DNA of 64,000 nucleotides from Warburgia ugandensis. Lineage: Eukaryota > Streptophyta > Magnoliopsida > Canellales > Canellaceae. The stretch lies in the NCBI GenBank assembly GCA_035236585.1, contig CP141130.1, positions 74,719,944 to 74,783,943 on the forward strand. The letters are read 5' to 3'. The translations under genes and the position numbers were made by a program. This document shows, piece by piece, positions 1-14,200 of this stretch (positions are counted from its first letter, which is position 1; each line of letters starts with the position of its first letter). The notes under the pieces are model-generated. The model searched no databases. It saw only the letters and a program-made list of their open reading frames with translations, and was not told the DNA's origin.

Positions 1-539
1 ATGAAAAAACTACTTCCCTAGCTTAATCTCTGTCAATATCTTCAAATTTAGTCTTCTGAGAGTTGATCAGCCTTCATAGATGTCTTCAGAACGTCCTTGA
101 TTAGAGATTTGTCAATTGGATTTGTCAGATTCCTCAAAATTGTAAAGATTTGGAGTATTTTGTGATTTGGACGATAGATCAAGTTTCTAATTTTAGATTA
201 AAGATCAGAGACATTAATTAAGTCCAGGGATGTCCTAAGAATAAAAATATAAAGTTAATTTGAAATCAGATCAGAAACCAATGAGAAATTAGGGATTTTA
301 GGTTGATTAAGGCTAACCCGTTGATTGGGTTAGACCTAGAATGATCTGGTTGGATTGGATTGTTCCTAAATAAACAGAATGTAGATAACTTAAAACTGGA
401 ATAAAATTGGGACACAGATATAAATAAAACAAAAGGACAAAAATGAGATTTTAATTAAAGACCTAAGGGCAAAACTAGAATTTGATAAATAAAAAAACTG
501 ATTTTTAACGAGAATTCAAAAGAGAAACCTGACAAAGAA
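1..539. other. AT-rich flank, no gene recognised
   Basis: No open frame with recognisable protein similarity and no repeat could be assigned. The sequence becomes abruptly purine-rich on the + strand after about position 540. It could be part of an old LTR or other transposon, but no ends are visible. Confidence 0.4.
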
Positions 540-1870
<1,331 letters not shown>

Positions 1871-1874
<4 letters not shown>

Positions 1875-2350
1875 GTGGTTGGTTTCCTCCTCTTTCTAAA
1901 CTTTTTCACCTTCTAAAATTTGCTTATTTCCTTCTTTTATTGATTTCCTTCTCTGATTAGAACTCCTTTTCTTTTAGAAAACCATTCTATCTTGCCTGTT
2001 AATCCTTGATGGGTGATCTGCACCATTGAATATCAATCTAAGCCATCTAAACTTCTTTTGGTTGATTTTCAAAATAAAAGACCACATTAGAATCATCTAA
2101 ACAATACAAAATGCAATTAGATTCATTTCGAGCATACTTTAATGCACGGATTAGCTCTTAATGATCATCTCACTGTTGATTTTGACAAATTAATGATTTG
2201 ATTATCAATTAGAGCTAAATTCAAAATCAAGCTAAATTTTACAAATTTTAACAGTTAGATGATCTAATTGAATGCTAAATTAGGGGTATTTAGACTAAAA
2301 TTTAACACTTAACATCTATAGAAGGATAATGCTTATAATTTGAGTAACTT
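1871..2350. other. AT-rich spacer
   Basis: AT-rich sequence between the GA arrays and a 36-bp tandem repeat. I see no gene, no RNA gene and no transposon end. Confidence 0.4.
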
Positions 2351-2493
2351 AGTTCTAAGTGATGAAATGCACGTTGATAACAAATCAGTTCTTAGTGATG
2401 AAATGCATGTTGATAACAAATCAGTTCTTAGTGATGAAATGCATGTTGATAACAAATTAGTTCTTAGTGATGAAATGCACGTTAGTAACAAAG
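2351..2493. repeat. 36-bp tandem repeat, four units
   Basis: Four head-to-tail units start at 2351, 2387, 2423 and 2459. Each begins AGTTCTTAGTGATGAAATGC and differs from its neighbours by only a few bases, so the expansion is fairly recent. No coding role is apparent. Confidence 0.85.
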
Positions 2494-2637
2494 AGATTTT
2501 CAAGCATCACATAGGTTGAATTCCATCTTGTAGGACAATCTTACCTTGAGCCCTTTCTAATCTCAATTGACAATCTTGTAGGCTCACCTCTCTGGCTGTG
2601 AGAAGGATTATCTTTTGCTACACAAGCCAACCAGCAT

Positions 2638-3410
2638 TACAAATGGTGCAAAGCCATGGTAGATTGATCAATCTTGATCAAGAATGACACATAGACTTTT
2701 AGTTCAATATCAACCATGGATGAATATTATGGGCAATAATTGAGTTTATAAAATCAAAAGACGACTAGATGGCTCCATTGAATGGTTTAGATCCGATTCA
2801 GTCTAGAAGGATACAATACAAACGAAAGTCGATAGTCTAGCAATCAAATTGACAATGGTTCGTACAATTATATCATTTGAAACATTGATGGGTTGGACTA
2901 CTTGCAAACCAAATGTATCCAACGGCTTCTTACATGGTGATGTCAAAGAGACTATTTTCATGGCCCAACCATAGAGATTTATTGATCTAACCGCGTGATC
3001 ATATATGCGTAGTTGGAAAATCATTATGTGGGCTCAAGCAGGCTTCTAGAGATTGATTTCACAAGCTAAGCCCACTATTACTCCATCTCAGATTTCATGG
3101 ATCCAAAATAGATGCATCACTCTTTAGCAACAATCACAGAGCAACAATGCTTTAATCTTTTATTTTTGTAGACAATATAATCTTGATGGTTAACAGTTCT
3201 AATGCCATTGATCTAGTGATTGCTCTTCTTAGTTGCAAATTGGCAATTGGGGACATGGCTAACTGAATCTATTTTTTGGGGATTAAGTGCCTCTCTTTCA
3301 ATTGTGGCATGATCTTGTCACACCATGAATATACCTTGGATCTCATCAAAACAACCCACATGGAGTCATTCAAGTTGTTGTTTAACACTTATGGCTGGCT
3401 CTCTGAAAAC
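2638..3410 (+). mobile_element. Ty1/copia reverse-transcriptase remnant (decayed)
   Basis: Conceptual + strand translation, across stops and frame changes, follows the order of a plant Ty1/copia reverse transcriptase. The start resembles the W..AM motif and a VYKIKR-like stretch. The NGFLHGDV block with MAQP lies near 2920-2965, and a decayed active-site block reading FVDNIIL lies near 3164. After that come NAIDLVIALL, FLGIK and HEYTLDLIK with THMES. The active-site second Asp is replaced by Asn and several stops interrupt the frame, so it cannot be functional. No LTRs were located. Confidence 0.75.
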
Positions 3411-5866
<2,456 letters not shown>

Positions 5867-6880
5867 TCCTCATAAATTTTATGAGGGATTGCCTTTGATC
5901 AAGGACTTGGTGAAGCATCAGCTATGATTCTATTAATTTTTGTGAAGGATCACATATGATCTAATGAAATTGATAAAGAATCACCTACAATACTTTGAAT
6001 TTTGTGATGGATCACCTCTAAGCCTTTGGATTTTGAAGAAAGATCACCTCCATTTCATTAGATTTTATGAAGGATCACCTATGATCCTTTGAATTTGATG
6101 AAGGATCACTTACAATATTTTTAATTTTGCAAAGGATCACATTCGATCCTTTGAATTCATAAAAAATATCCTATCACATCCTTTAGAGTTTGTGAAGGAT
6201 CTCTTGTGACCCTTCTAATTTGATGAATGATCACCTACTGTACTAGGAAGTTTGTGAAGGAATACGTACAATCATTCAAATATGATGAAGAATCTCCTTC
6301 GATCCAAGTAATTTTGTGAAGGAATACCTACAATTCTTTGAATTTGATGATGGAATAGCTCTAATTTGATGAATTTTGTGAAGGATCACCTACTATACTT
6401 TAAATTTGATGATAGATCACCTTTGATTTGATGGATTTGATAAAGGATCCCCCATATCCCTTGAATTTGATGAAGAATCACCTACTATCTTATAAATTTG
6501 ATAAAAGATCACCTATGATCCTTTAAAAATTGGATTGATGGGATTTGGTCATTTCATTATGAGATCCATAGATCCATTGAAATTGATTATTAGATCAATG
6601 GATTTGTTAATGTAATGAAAATCGATGGTCAAATAGATAAGATATGATGATTTAATAAAAATCAATGGTTAGATTGATGAGATCTAATAACTGGTCAAAT
6701 CCAATTAATTTGATGGAATTTAATGGTCGAATTGAGGATATTTGATGATTTTAATGAAAATTGATGATCAATTAATGAGATCTAATGATCTGATACGAAT
6801 TGATTGTTAGATCAATGAGATTCGATGATTTTGATGAAAGTTGATGGTTAAATTGATGAGATTAGTCACTCGAATTGACT
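5867..6880. repeat. Degenerate tandem-repeat field
   Basis: Two adjoining families of imperfect repeats. From about 5867 to 6530 a unit of roughly 35-38 bp centred on GAAGGATCACCTATGATCC, followed by TTTGAATTTGAT, recurs many times with substitutions. From about 6530 to 6880 the units are built on GATTGATGAGATCTAATGAT and TGATGAAAATTGATGGT. Degeneracy implies age. No open frame runs through it. Confidence 0.7.
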
Positions 6881-7721
6881 AGAATGCTTATTGTAGTTGA
6901 TCTTTTATTGAGGGACTTTGCCATTATGATCTGCGTGGGAATAGTGAATGGACCACGGCCATTCGTCCTTTGTTTGTTTTTCTTTGCTTATCTCCACCCA
7001 GAGAACCTTAGGACCCCTTCTAGATACAATATAAGTTGTTGACTAAGCCATGAATCATCATGCAGATCCAATCCCTTTTTTCTTTACTAAGACTCTTATA
7101 GGCACTGATGAGTGTAAGAGGAGGTGAGAAGACAGTGCAAAAGCCTTGGAGTTCTCCATTAAGTTCGTCAATTCCCTAGACTTTCATTCATTCAATTTTA
7201 TCGTTATCTTCTTGCCTTTGGGTTACTTGTCACAGGTCAGTAAGGGTTAGGTCTACGTTATACACCCAACGATTTCCTAGATATTTCACAAAAAGTGACT
7301 GGGTAGACTAATTGGAGAAGGTGGATACTTCCCAGATCAAGTGTTATATGCCTCTCTTGTAAGATAGAGGAGTTTCTTCATAGTTGTGGGAACACCAAGT
7401 ACATGCGCTTTGTTGGATATGATTGCACTTTCCTTTGCTATCTAGCTCCTTATGAGAAAGTTTAATTATGAGCAAAGAGTCATCCCCGACTTAAAAAACT
7501 TCTATTCTCCAATAGAACATAACATTAAGATGATTAGGTGTATAAAAAATGCTTGTTGTATATATTGCATAAGGAAAAATAGGATTCAAGTGTTCAAAGA
7601 AAAACTTGATTTGCTTAGGGAGCTGCTATCTGCACACTTATTTTCAATAGGCACACATGTGGTTTTGTCTTGTAGTGTGCATGGTCAAGTTCGACTGCCT
7701 TGGCTATTATAAAAAGAATCC

Positions 7722-7722
<1 letters not shown>
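6881..7722. other. Spacer, no gene recognised
   Basis: Only short open frames without recognisable domains. Nothing else could be assigned. Confidence 0.35.

Positions 7723-7756
<34 letters not shown>
7723..7756. repeat. Compound (TA)n(TG)n microsatellite
   Basis: A run of alternating TA passes directly into alternating TG. Confidence 0.9.
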
Positions 7757-7895
7757 AAAAAGAAATACATAACAGGCTGAGGAACAAAAAAGGGGCAGCA
7801 TCTATCTGCATATATAAATAAATAGATTAGAAACCACTGCAAAATCAAGGTTCTTTTGTATTTTTTTGGGTAAGCAAGGAAGAATTACAAGAGAA

Positions 7896-8067
7896 AGGGA
7901 GCCTTGGCACAAAGGTAAAAGTTGTCGTTATGTGATCTTGAGGTCACGGGTTCAAGGCGTCGAAACAGTCTCGCAAAATGCAAAATAAAATTATGTACAT
8001 TAGGCCCTTGTGGTCTGCCCCTTCCCGAACCCCGCATAGGCGGGAGCTTTGTGCAGTGGGGCTGCCC
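7896..8067 (+). mobile_element. Au SINE, full length, with perfect target-site duplication
   Basis: tRNA-derived retroposon. The head GGGAGCCTTGGCACAAAGG carries the Pol III A box, and GGTCACGGGTTCAAGGCG carries the B box. Then follow the family body with CCCTTGTGGTCTGCCCC and the conserved end GGCGGGAGCTT..GGGCTGCCC. A 16-bp direct repeat AAGGAAGAATTACAAG flanks it at 7876-7891 and 8068-8083 without mismatch, which proves retroposition and suggests a young insertion. An internal stretch is slightly shortened (TCTCGCAAAATG). Confidence 0.95.
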
Positions 8068-8083
8068 AAGGAAGAATTACAAG

Positions 8084-9568
8084 GATCATCATATGAGTTG
8101 TAATGTTTATTTGAATTAATGAAATTTTTAGGTGAAAAATAATGAAGAAGACCCACCTCTGAGTCCTGATCAATCACCTTTCATGACTCGCAGAATCTTT
8201 CATAAAAACTAAACATGACGAATTGCCAACCCGAATTCTCAATATAAAAAGGGAAGCTATAATACATGCTTTTAATAAATGTGATTGAGATAGCAGTGGG
8301 CTCCATCGATCCTGTGCACAAAATCACTAAATCATCATCAATCTTGATTAACTCACAGATTTGCAGCCAATGCAAAATAGGAAAAAAAGTATCTTATCCA
8401 ACCATTTCCCTAATAAGTTTGACTGGCAATATCCAACACCACGATCCCCGTTTGGCAGGATGACAGCATCAATTGTGGCCCACTTAGATCACCCCAATCG
8501 CCATATAAAGGCCCACAATGTCTACAGAATCTCATTATGGAAATTTCACCTCAATCAACCCATACACTTTGCATGCATGATCAACTTTGGTTGAACAAAT
8601 GCCAACCTTGTCACATGTTAACACCCTTCTCTAATCTACACCCGAAAATGCACCGTCGCCGGTAGCATAGTGCGCTACAGCACAAGTTAATGTAGTGTTG
8701 CCCACTTTTGCATATTGAGCATCACCCTTAATTGATCAGATCCGTTCATCTAATTTTTTTAGTTTCAGATATCTCGTATAAAAAATATCAAACTGATCGA
8801 ATGATTATAACTTTCAAAAAAGCCACTTTTTACCGTTTGATCATGGACCCTTTATTACAAGTTTATCAACCATTCATTATTCTACAATAAAAAACAATTT
8901 TTATTTTTTTTTCAGATTCTAGTCCATCCAAAGTTTGAGCCATCAGATGACAAGTCTGATCAACTATGGGCGAGGCTCATCATGCAAAGCGACACTGCAG
9001 TAACTTGGTGTAATGTCGTTCACAATACCATCACTCGTGGCCAGATTATACGCATTTATGCATGTCATTAATTATTATTAAACAGCAAAAAAATCCAAAA
9101 TGGATAGATTAGAGCTTTAAAGCAAGTTATGCCAGGAGCTGCGTAATCCTCCCAGGAAACCAGATTAGCACGAAATGCTGGCATTTTCGTAATTATATCC
9201 CACATTAGACTTCCTGACCCTCTTCTGCTAGAGGAAGCCCCACAGTAAGTGGCCCCACCTTTCTTAAGGGCCCCATCTTTGGTTGACCAGACCGTTATGT
9301 GAACAGAGGCTCCACATTCGGCTTTTTCCGGCATACAATAATCGTCCGATCCACGTGATTGCTCTTCAAGCATATACATCTAAAGTGGGAGAGTAAGACG
9401 AACGGCTCGGATCAACCTATGGAGCCCTTAATCCAAAAGGGGGCCCGGATCGCTCTCCACGGTAGCATGCATAGCAAGGGAACTAGATGCGATAGAATTT
9501 AGACCCAGGAAATTCGTTAGGGCACACCCGTTATTTTGTGGTATATGTGAAAGAGATTAAGATAAGGA
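8084..9568. other. Upstream flank of the phosphatase gene, no gene recognised
   Basis: Mixed AT-rich DNA. The part from about 8640 to 9070 has the look of a small decayed DNA transposon, but no paired ends could be aligned. A minus-strand open frame at 9068-9379 shows no recognisable domain. Confidence 0.3.
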
Positions 9569-9891
9569 GGAATGTGAAATGAAAGCCCTAGCAAGCGCTT
9601 GGCCTCAAAGCGCTCCAAAATTTTTTTTTATACAAAGGGGCCTACTTGTAGATAATTTACCCAGTACGTTAGTCTAAAAATGATGCAGATTTTTTTAAAA
9701 AAAAGGTTATATATTTAAAAATAAAAAAAATAGTATTTTGTTAAATAAAATTTGTATGATTTTTTATTAGGAGACACCTAGAGTCAAAATAATTAGATAA
9801 ACTATGTAAATCATTTATTAGTGGACCCTATTCTGCAAAATGTTAGAGCGCTTGTAGTTCAAGCGCTTACTAACGCTTTCATTAGCATTCC
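9569..9891. mobile_element. MITE-like inverted-repeat element (about 323 bp)
   Basis: The left arm starts GGAATG..AATGAAAGC and contains AAGCGCTTGG and CAAAGCGCTC. The right arm read on the other strand repeats this order with GGAATGC, AATGAAAGCG, AAGCGCTTGA and CAAGCGCTC. The arms are about 50 bp and the AT-rich centre has no open frame. A target duplication could not be fixed with confidence. It lies about 1.4 kb upstream of the phosphatase start codon. Confidence 0.6.
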
Positions 9892-9973
9892 GTGGAGATC
9901 GCTGTTTTCGGATAAGACGAGTTAGAAAAATAAGAAGAAAGAGGGAAAGAAAAGTCGTTTTAAAACAGGAGAC

Positions 9974-10009
<36 letters not shown>

Positions 10010-11298
10010 CAATAAAGAAAAGGGTGTGTAAATGGAATCGGATTTGGCGGTGGAATTTGATCGAGTCAAGCATACAGAAGCGAGAAAGCGAACGCTTTCT
10101 TTCTAGATCTCTCGTCAATGGTTGGCTGCTTGATTTTTCATTCTTTCTAGGTCTTGATATTACTCACATAAGAAACGGAGAACAAGAAGCGTTTGTAATA
10201 CGAATCGGATCGATTCGGAGAGGTTGAAATCAGCATCGAATACTTCTGCTAAAGATCTACCTGGATCAGATAGATTCTGTTGTTGCGTTGATTTTGCGCG
10301 CTTTCTTTCTCCGATCTTAGCGTTCTTCATCATATCGATACGATTCGTATTGAGCTTGATTGCTAGGCTTTTTTCCCCGTGTGGTTTGGGCTCTGCTTGG
10401 AATTTGAGTGTGCAAATTGACAGGATTCAGAAGTATTTTCTTCTACGGTTTGATCTGGCTGAGTAGATACTTGTTTCGAGGAAGTTGCAGCTTCGTGAAA
10501 AAGGCAAGGGAAGGTGGATGTTGATCAGTTTGCCACATTTTACGATTTGGTGTGGTGAATTCGTCAATTTTGAACTTTTGGAGGTGCTTGGATTTGGATA
10601 GGATTTGAGGTTGTATATTGGGGGTCTGCACCTTGTAGATTTTGTCATTTGTTTCCTTATATCCATTTTGCGGAGATTTGTGGTCTTTTGTGAATTTTGT
10701 CAGGATTACTGGTATTAGGCTTTTGATTACGGCGGATACACCACAATTTCTATTGAGTGCTATCATGGAAGGTAGTCTATGATTGGAAATTTTGAGGAAA
10801 AGGCCGAGTTTCTAAAAGCACTGTAACATTCCTCGAACCATACTTTTAGAACTTATCCGAGCCTTTTTCCTGAGTGGATCTACACTTTATAATCTTTTCG
10901 TTGTGTTCTTAATGAGCCTAAGGACCTTTTACATTTAGGTTGCTGGAAAAGTAAAAGCAGTAGTTGTGCCTTCTTTCCGGTTGGTTTGGCAGTCATCAAT
11001 ATCTGCCTTTCTGCGGATTAAAAGTTAAAGGGCCTAAACAATATGGATCAGATTCTATTCGATCTTCTTTGAATTTGGATGAGTTTCCCTTGAATGATTG
11101 CTCAATTCTGTTGCTTTAGAGGCTGATCAATCTATTTGTTTGTGTCCTTGTTACGACCAGCTTAGATAGTTAGGTAGTGGAAAAGAACGGAAAAGGGTAA
11201 CTTTCGTTGGGTTTCAGACGGATCCATCTACTGAAAATAGGAGCTTTAACTGTGCGGCTGTTCTGGAGTGCATACTCAGTATCATCAGGGCCCTCAGG
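9892..11298 (+). promoter_or_regulatory. Probable promoter and 5' leader of the PP2C gene
   Basis: Less AT-rich DNA upstream of the phosphatase start codon, with a (GA)n tract at about 9975-10004, as often found in plant promoters and 5' leaders. A good 3' splice-site sequence (GGGTTTCAG) ends at about 11217, so the last part of a 5'-UTR intron may end there. No clear TATA box was found. These are inferences from base composition and splice-site form; no transcript start can be fixed. Confidence 0.4.
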
Positions 11299-14200
11299 AT
11301 GGGTTCCTGCTTGTCGGCGGATGGAAGAAGCTCTCTCCCATATTCCCCATCATCTGCTTCGGGTACTAGGAAGCAGAGGAAGAACTCACGGAAGAAGCAA
11401 GTGATGCGGAGCTCTTCTTTCGATTCCAGGAGAGAAGACTCGCTGCATAGGATCCCAGGGAGAATGTTCCTGAATGGAGCTAGTGACGTTGCTTCAATGT
11501 TTACCCAACAAGGCAAGAAAGGGACTAATCAAGATGCAATGATTGTTTGGGAGGTTAGTCCTTTCTATTCCAGCTATCTATCTTCTCATTTCATGGGATA
11601 TTTATGATTCCACTTTATTTTTGGTAAAATTTAATTTCTTCAATATGTTGCTTGTGAAATGCTGTGTGAATCTTCATAATGGGAAAAAGTTAATCCATTT
11701 TTGGCTTTTGTGGTATTCATCACATCTTTTGAGAAGTAGTTCTTTTCATTTAGTAGCTGTTTTATTTGTGTTGAGCATTTCCGTCAGTATGAACCCGTAG
11801 TTATGTTAATCTGTGTTTATTATTGTGTATCAGGAAAATAACTTATTAGTGAGTTTAAAGTCATTGGTGTTTATTATCAGGATGAGGTCATATTCATTTA
11901 CTCAAGAGTCAAGCTTTTTGGGAGAAAGGAAATGGAAACACTTCCTTTTTCTTCCTTGAAGTGGCAGTTTGGATTGATTAGAGCTTTCTTAGTTCTGTCG
12001 GTCATTTCTCTATGCAACCTGCATAAGTTTCACTATATATTTTCCCTAACTTCTGTTTGTACTATGGCCATCTTCCTTATTTTTTCTCATGGCTAATTAT
12101 CATCAGTCCTAGATTTCATTTATCATCTGTAGATTTGCCAATTCTTAGTTAATTCTGAGGTTTCTTTCTCTGGTCATGATCTATTTAGATTGCTATTATC
12201 TGTTCCTGGGGAAATCATTTGAGTTCTATCTTGTATACATTAGTTTATGCTCTGCCAATTTGCTTCTTTTGCTACTGTCTCTCCCTTGTTTTCTTCACCA
12301 AATATCTGTAGTGATTTCCTTATGTTGGAATGACATATACTAACATATAGTACCATATTAAGGCAAATATCTATTGCTATCCTTTCTCTTGGAGATAATA
12401 TCTACTTTGACCAAGTGACACCCCTCTGTAGCAATGTGAAATCGTCCTCTGGAATGACAAAATTGTTTTCATAGCCTCTTGAGCATTATGTTTCACTCTC
12501 CTAAAAATGAGAATAATAAATCTCCCTCTTTTCAATCATCCTGATCAATACCCTTACCCTTTTCAAAAATCCTCACTATTGCCAACACTAGCTGCAATCT
12601 CATTGGTATCCTGTGCAAATTATGCTGCTGATACTACAGATAAAAAGTCCCACCTATCTATCCTAAATGCTTTTACGTATCAAAATCTGAATTGACACCC
12701 TGCCAACTTTAGAAGAATTCACCTGTAATGGTGCAAATGAGCCAGTTGCATACTGATATTTAGGTAATTGCACAACTTTGGTGCTTCTACTGCCGAGAGA
12801 CTCACCTTTAGTCCACTGGTTTTTTGACGGCAAGATTCTGAAGGTTGCAATTGGTTGCAGACATGAAACAATGGAATGTCGAACGAGCAAGGGCAGATTC
12901 TGTGCGTTAGGTTAGGACCAGCCTTTGCTTGTGTCTGCAGTTGGATCCTCTTTGGTAGGAAATTTTCTTATTGCTTGCTCTATTCAAGGAAACCTAGGCT
13001 GGCATTCCAATGCATTTTACAGACAGCAACGTGGTTATCAGGAGTCTTACAATGTCTTGCTAGAAATCTATAAAAGTTTCTGTGACTCTACAATTCTTAC
13101 ATACCTAATTATCTGTCCAACACTTCTGGAATAACAACCAAATGGTTCTGATGCTGTCAATTTTAGAACAGCCAGATAATTCTTACTAGGCCAACCTCAA
13201 AGACCTTGGTGTTAAGAATGGGAGTGTTAACCCATCATTGGTGAGGTTGGGGACTGCATATCATTGATAAGAGCTGTGATGCTCAAAGTCCTACATGATC
13301 TAATATCAGTGGCCTGGATGCTGCTGGCACTGAAAGTCCTGGATCCTGTTGCAAGTCCATCACAGATTTATCTGATATGATATTTGCATGCTTCTGGGCT
13401 GACCATCTCCTACTTCCATTTGATACATTTTCCTAATAGTAGAAGGCGTGCTTTTGTGTCCTTTGTAGCTGATGGGGGTGTTTCCATATCTGGCTACACA
13501 ACTCATTTCTTCTTCAAGGTTGGCAGTGAACTTGTGGAGAAGGTCTTGTTTGTCCCTAAGCTGCCACTGCAGGAAACAAAGACAGAAGCAGAAAACTAGA
13601 AACAAGGTAAGTTGAATTGGGGAAATGAGTTTTCCTAAAAAATTTGTAAATGTTATAGAAAATTATTCTAAAATAAAAGTGTAAAAACATTGCAAAAAGG
13701 AAAGATCATAAAAAATTACAGAATTTCATAGATCAATTTGGTACACAATATATCTGAATGTAGAAGCATAAAATAAGTATAAGGCTATAGGTCATGAGTA
13801 CAATTCGAAACCAAAAATAAGATTCAAATAAGAATGTAAGAGATCATCATCATCAAGACCTTATTCCGATCATGGGTAGGCCATATGTATCTTGTTCCTC
13901 CATTCTCCTCTATTAAGTGTCATGGCTTCATTTAGCCGTAAAGTTTTTAAATCTTTTCTCATCACTTCCATCTACGTTCTTTTGAGCCTTCCCCTTGCCC
14001 TTTTAGAACCTTCAACTTGGATCGCCTTACTCTTTTTAATAGGTGCTTTTTTTTGTCTCTGTTGGACATGTCCAACCATCTAAATCGAATGACACTCATC
14101 TTGTTATCTATTGATGTTATTCCTAAGTTCTCTCTAATGTTTTCATTTCTAATTCTATCCTTTATTGTCTTGCTCTTTATCTATCTTAACATCTGCATTT

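Noticed and set aside
7896..8067. tRNA genes at the A/B-box matches of the Au copies
   Set aside because: The boxes belong to SINE heads; the sequences do not fold into a full tRNA cloverleaf and the family body follows them. No free-standing tRNA gene was seen in the window.
8640..9070. A further MITE upstream of PP2C
   Set aside because: Composition is suggestive, but no inverted ends could be paired by eye.
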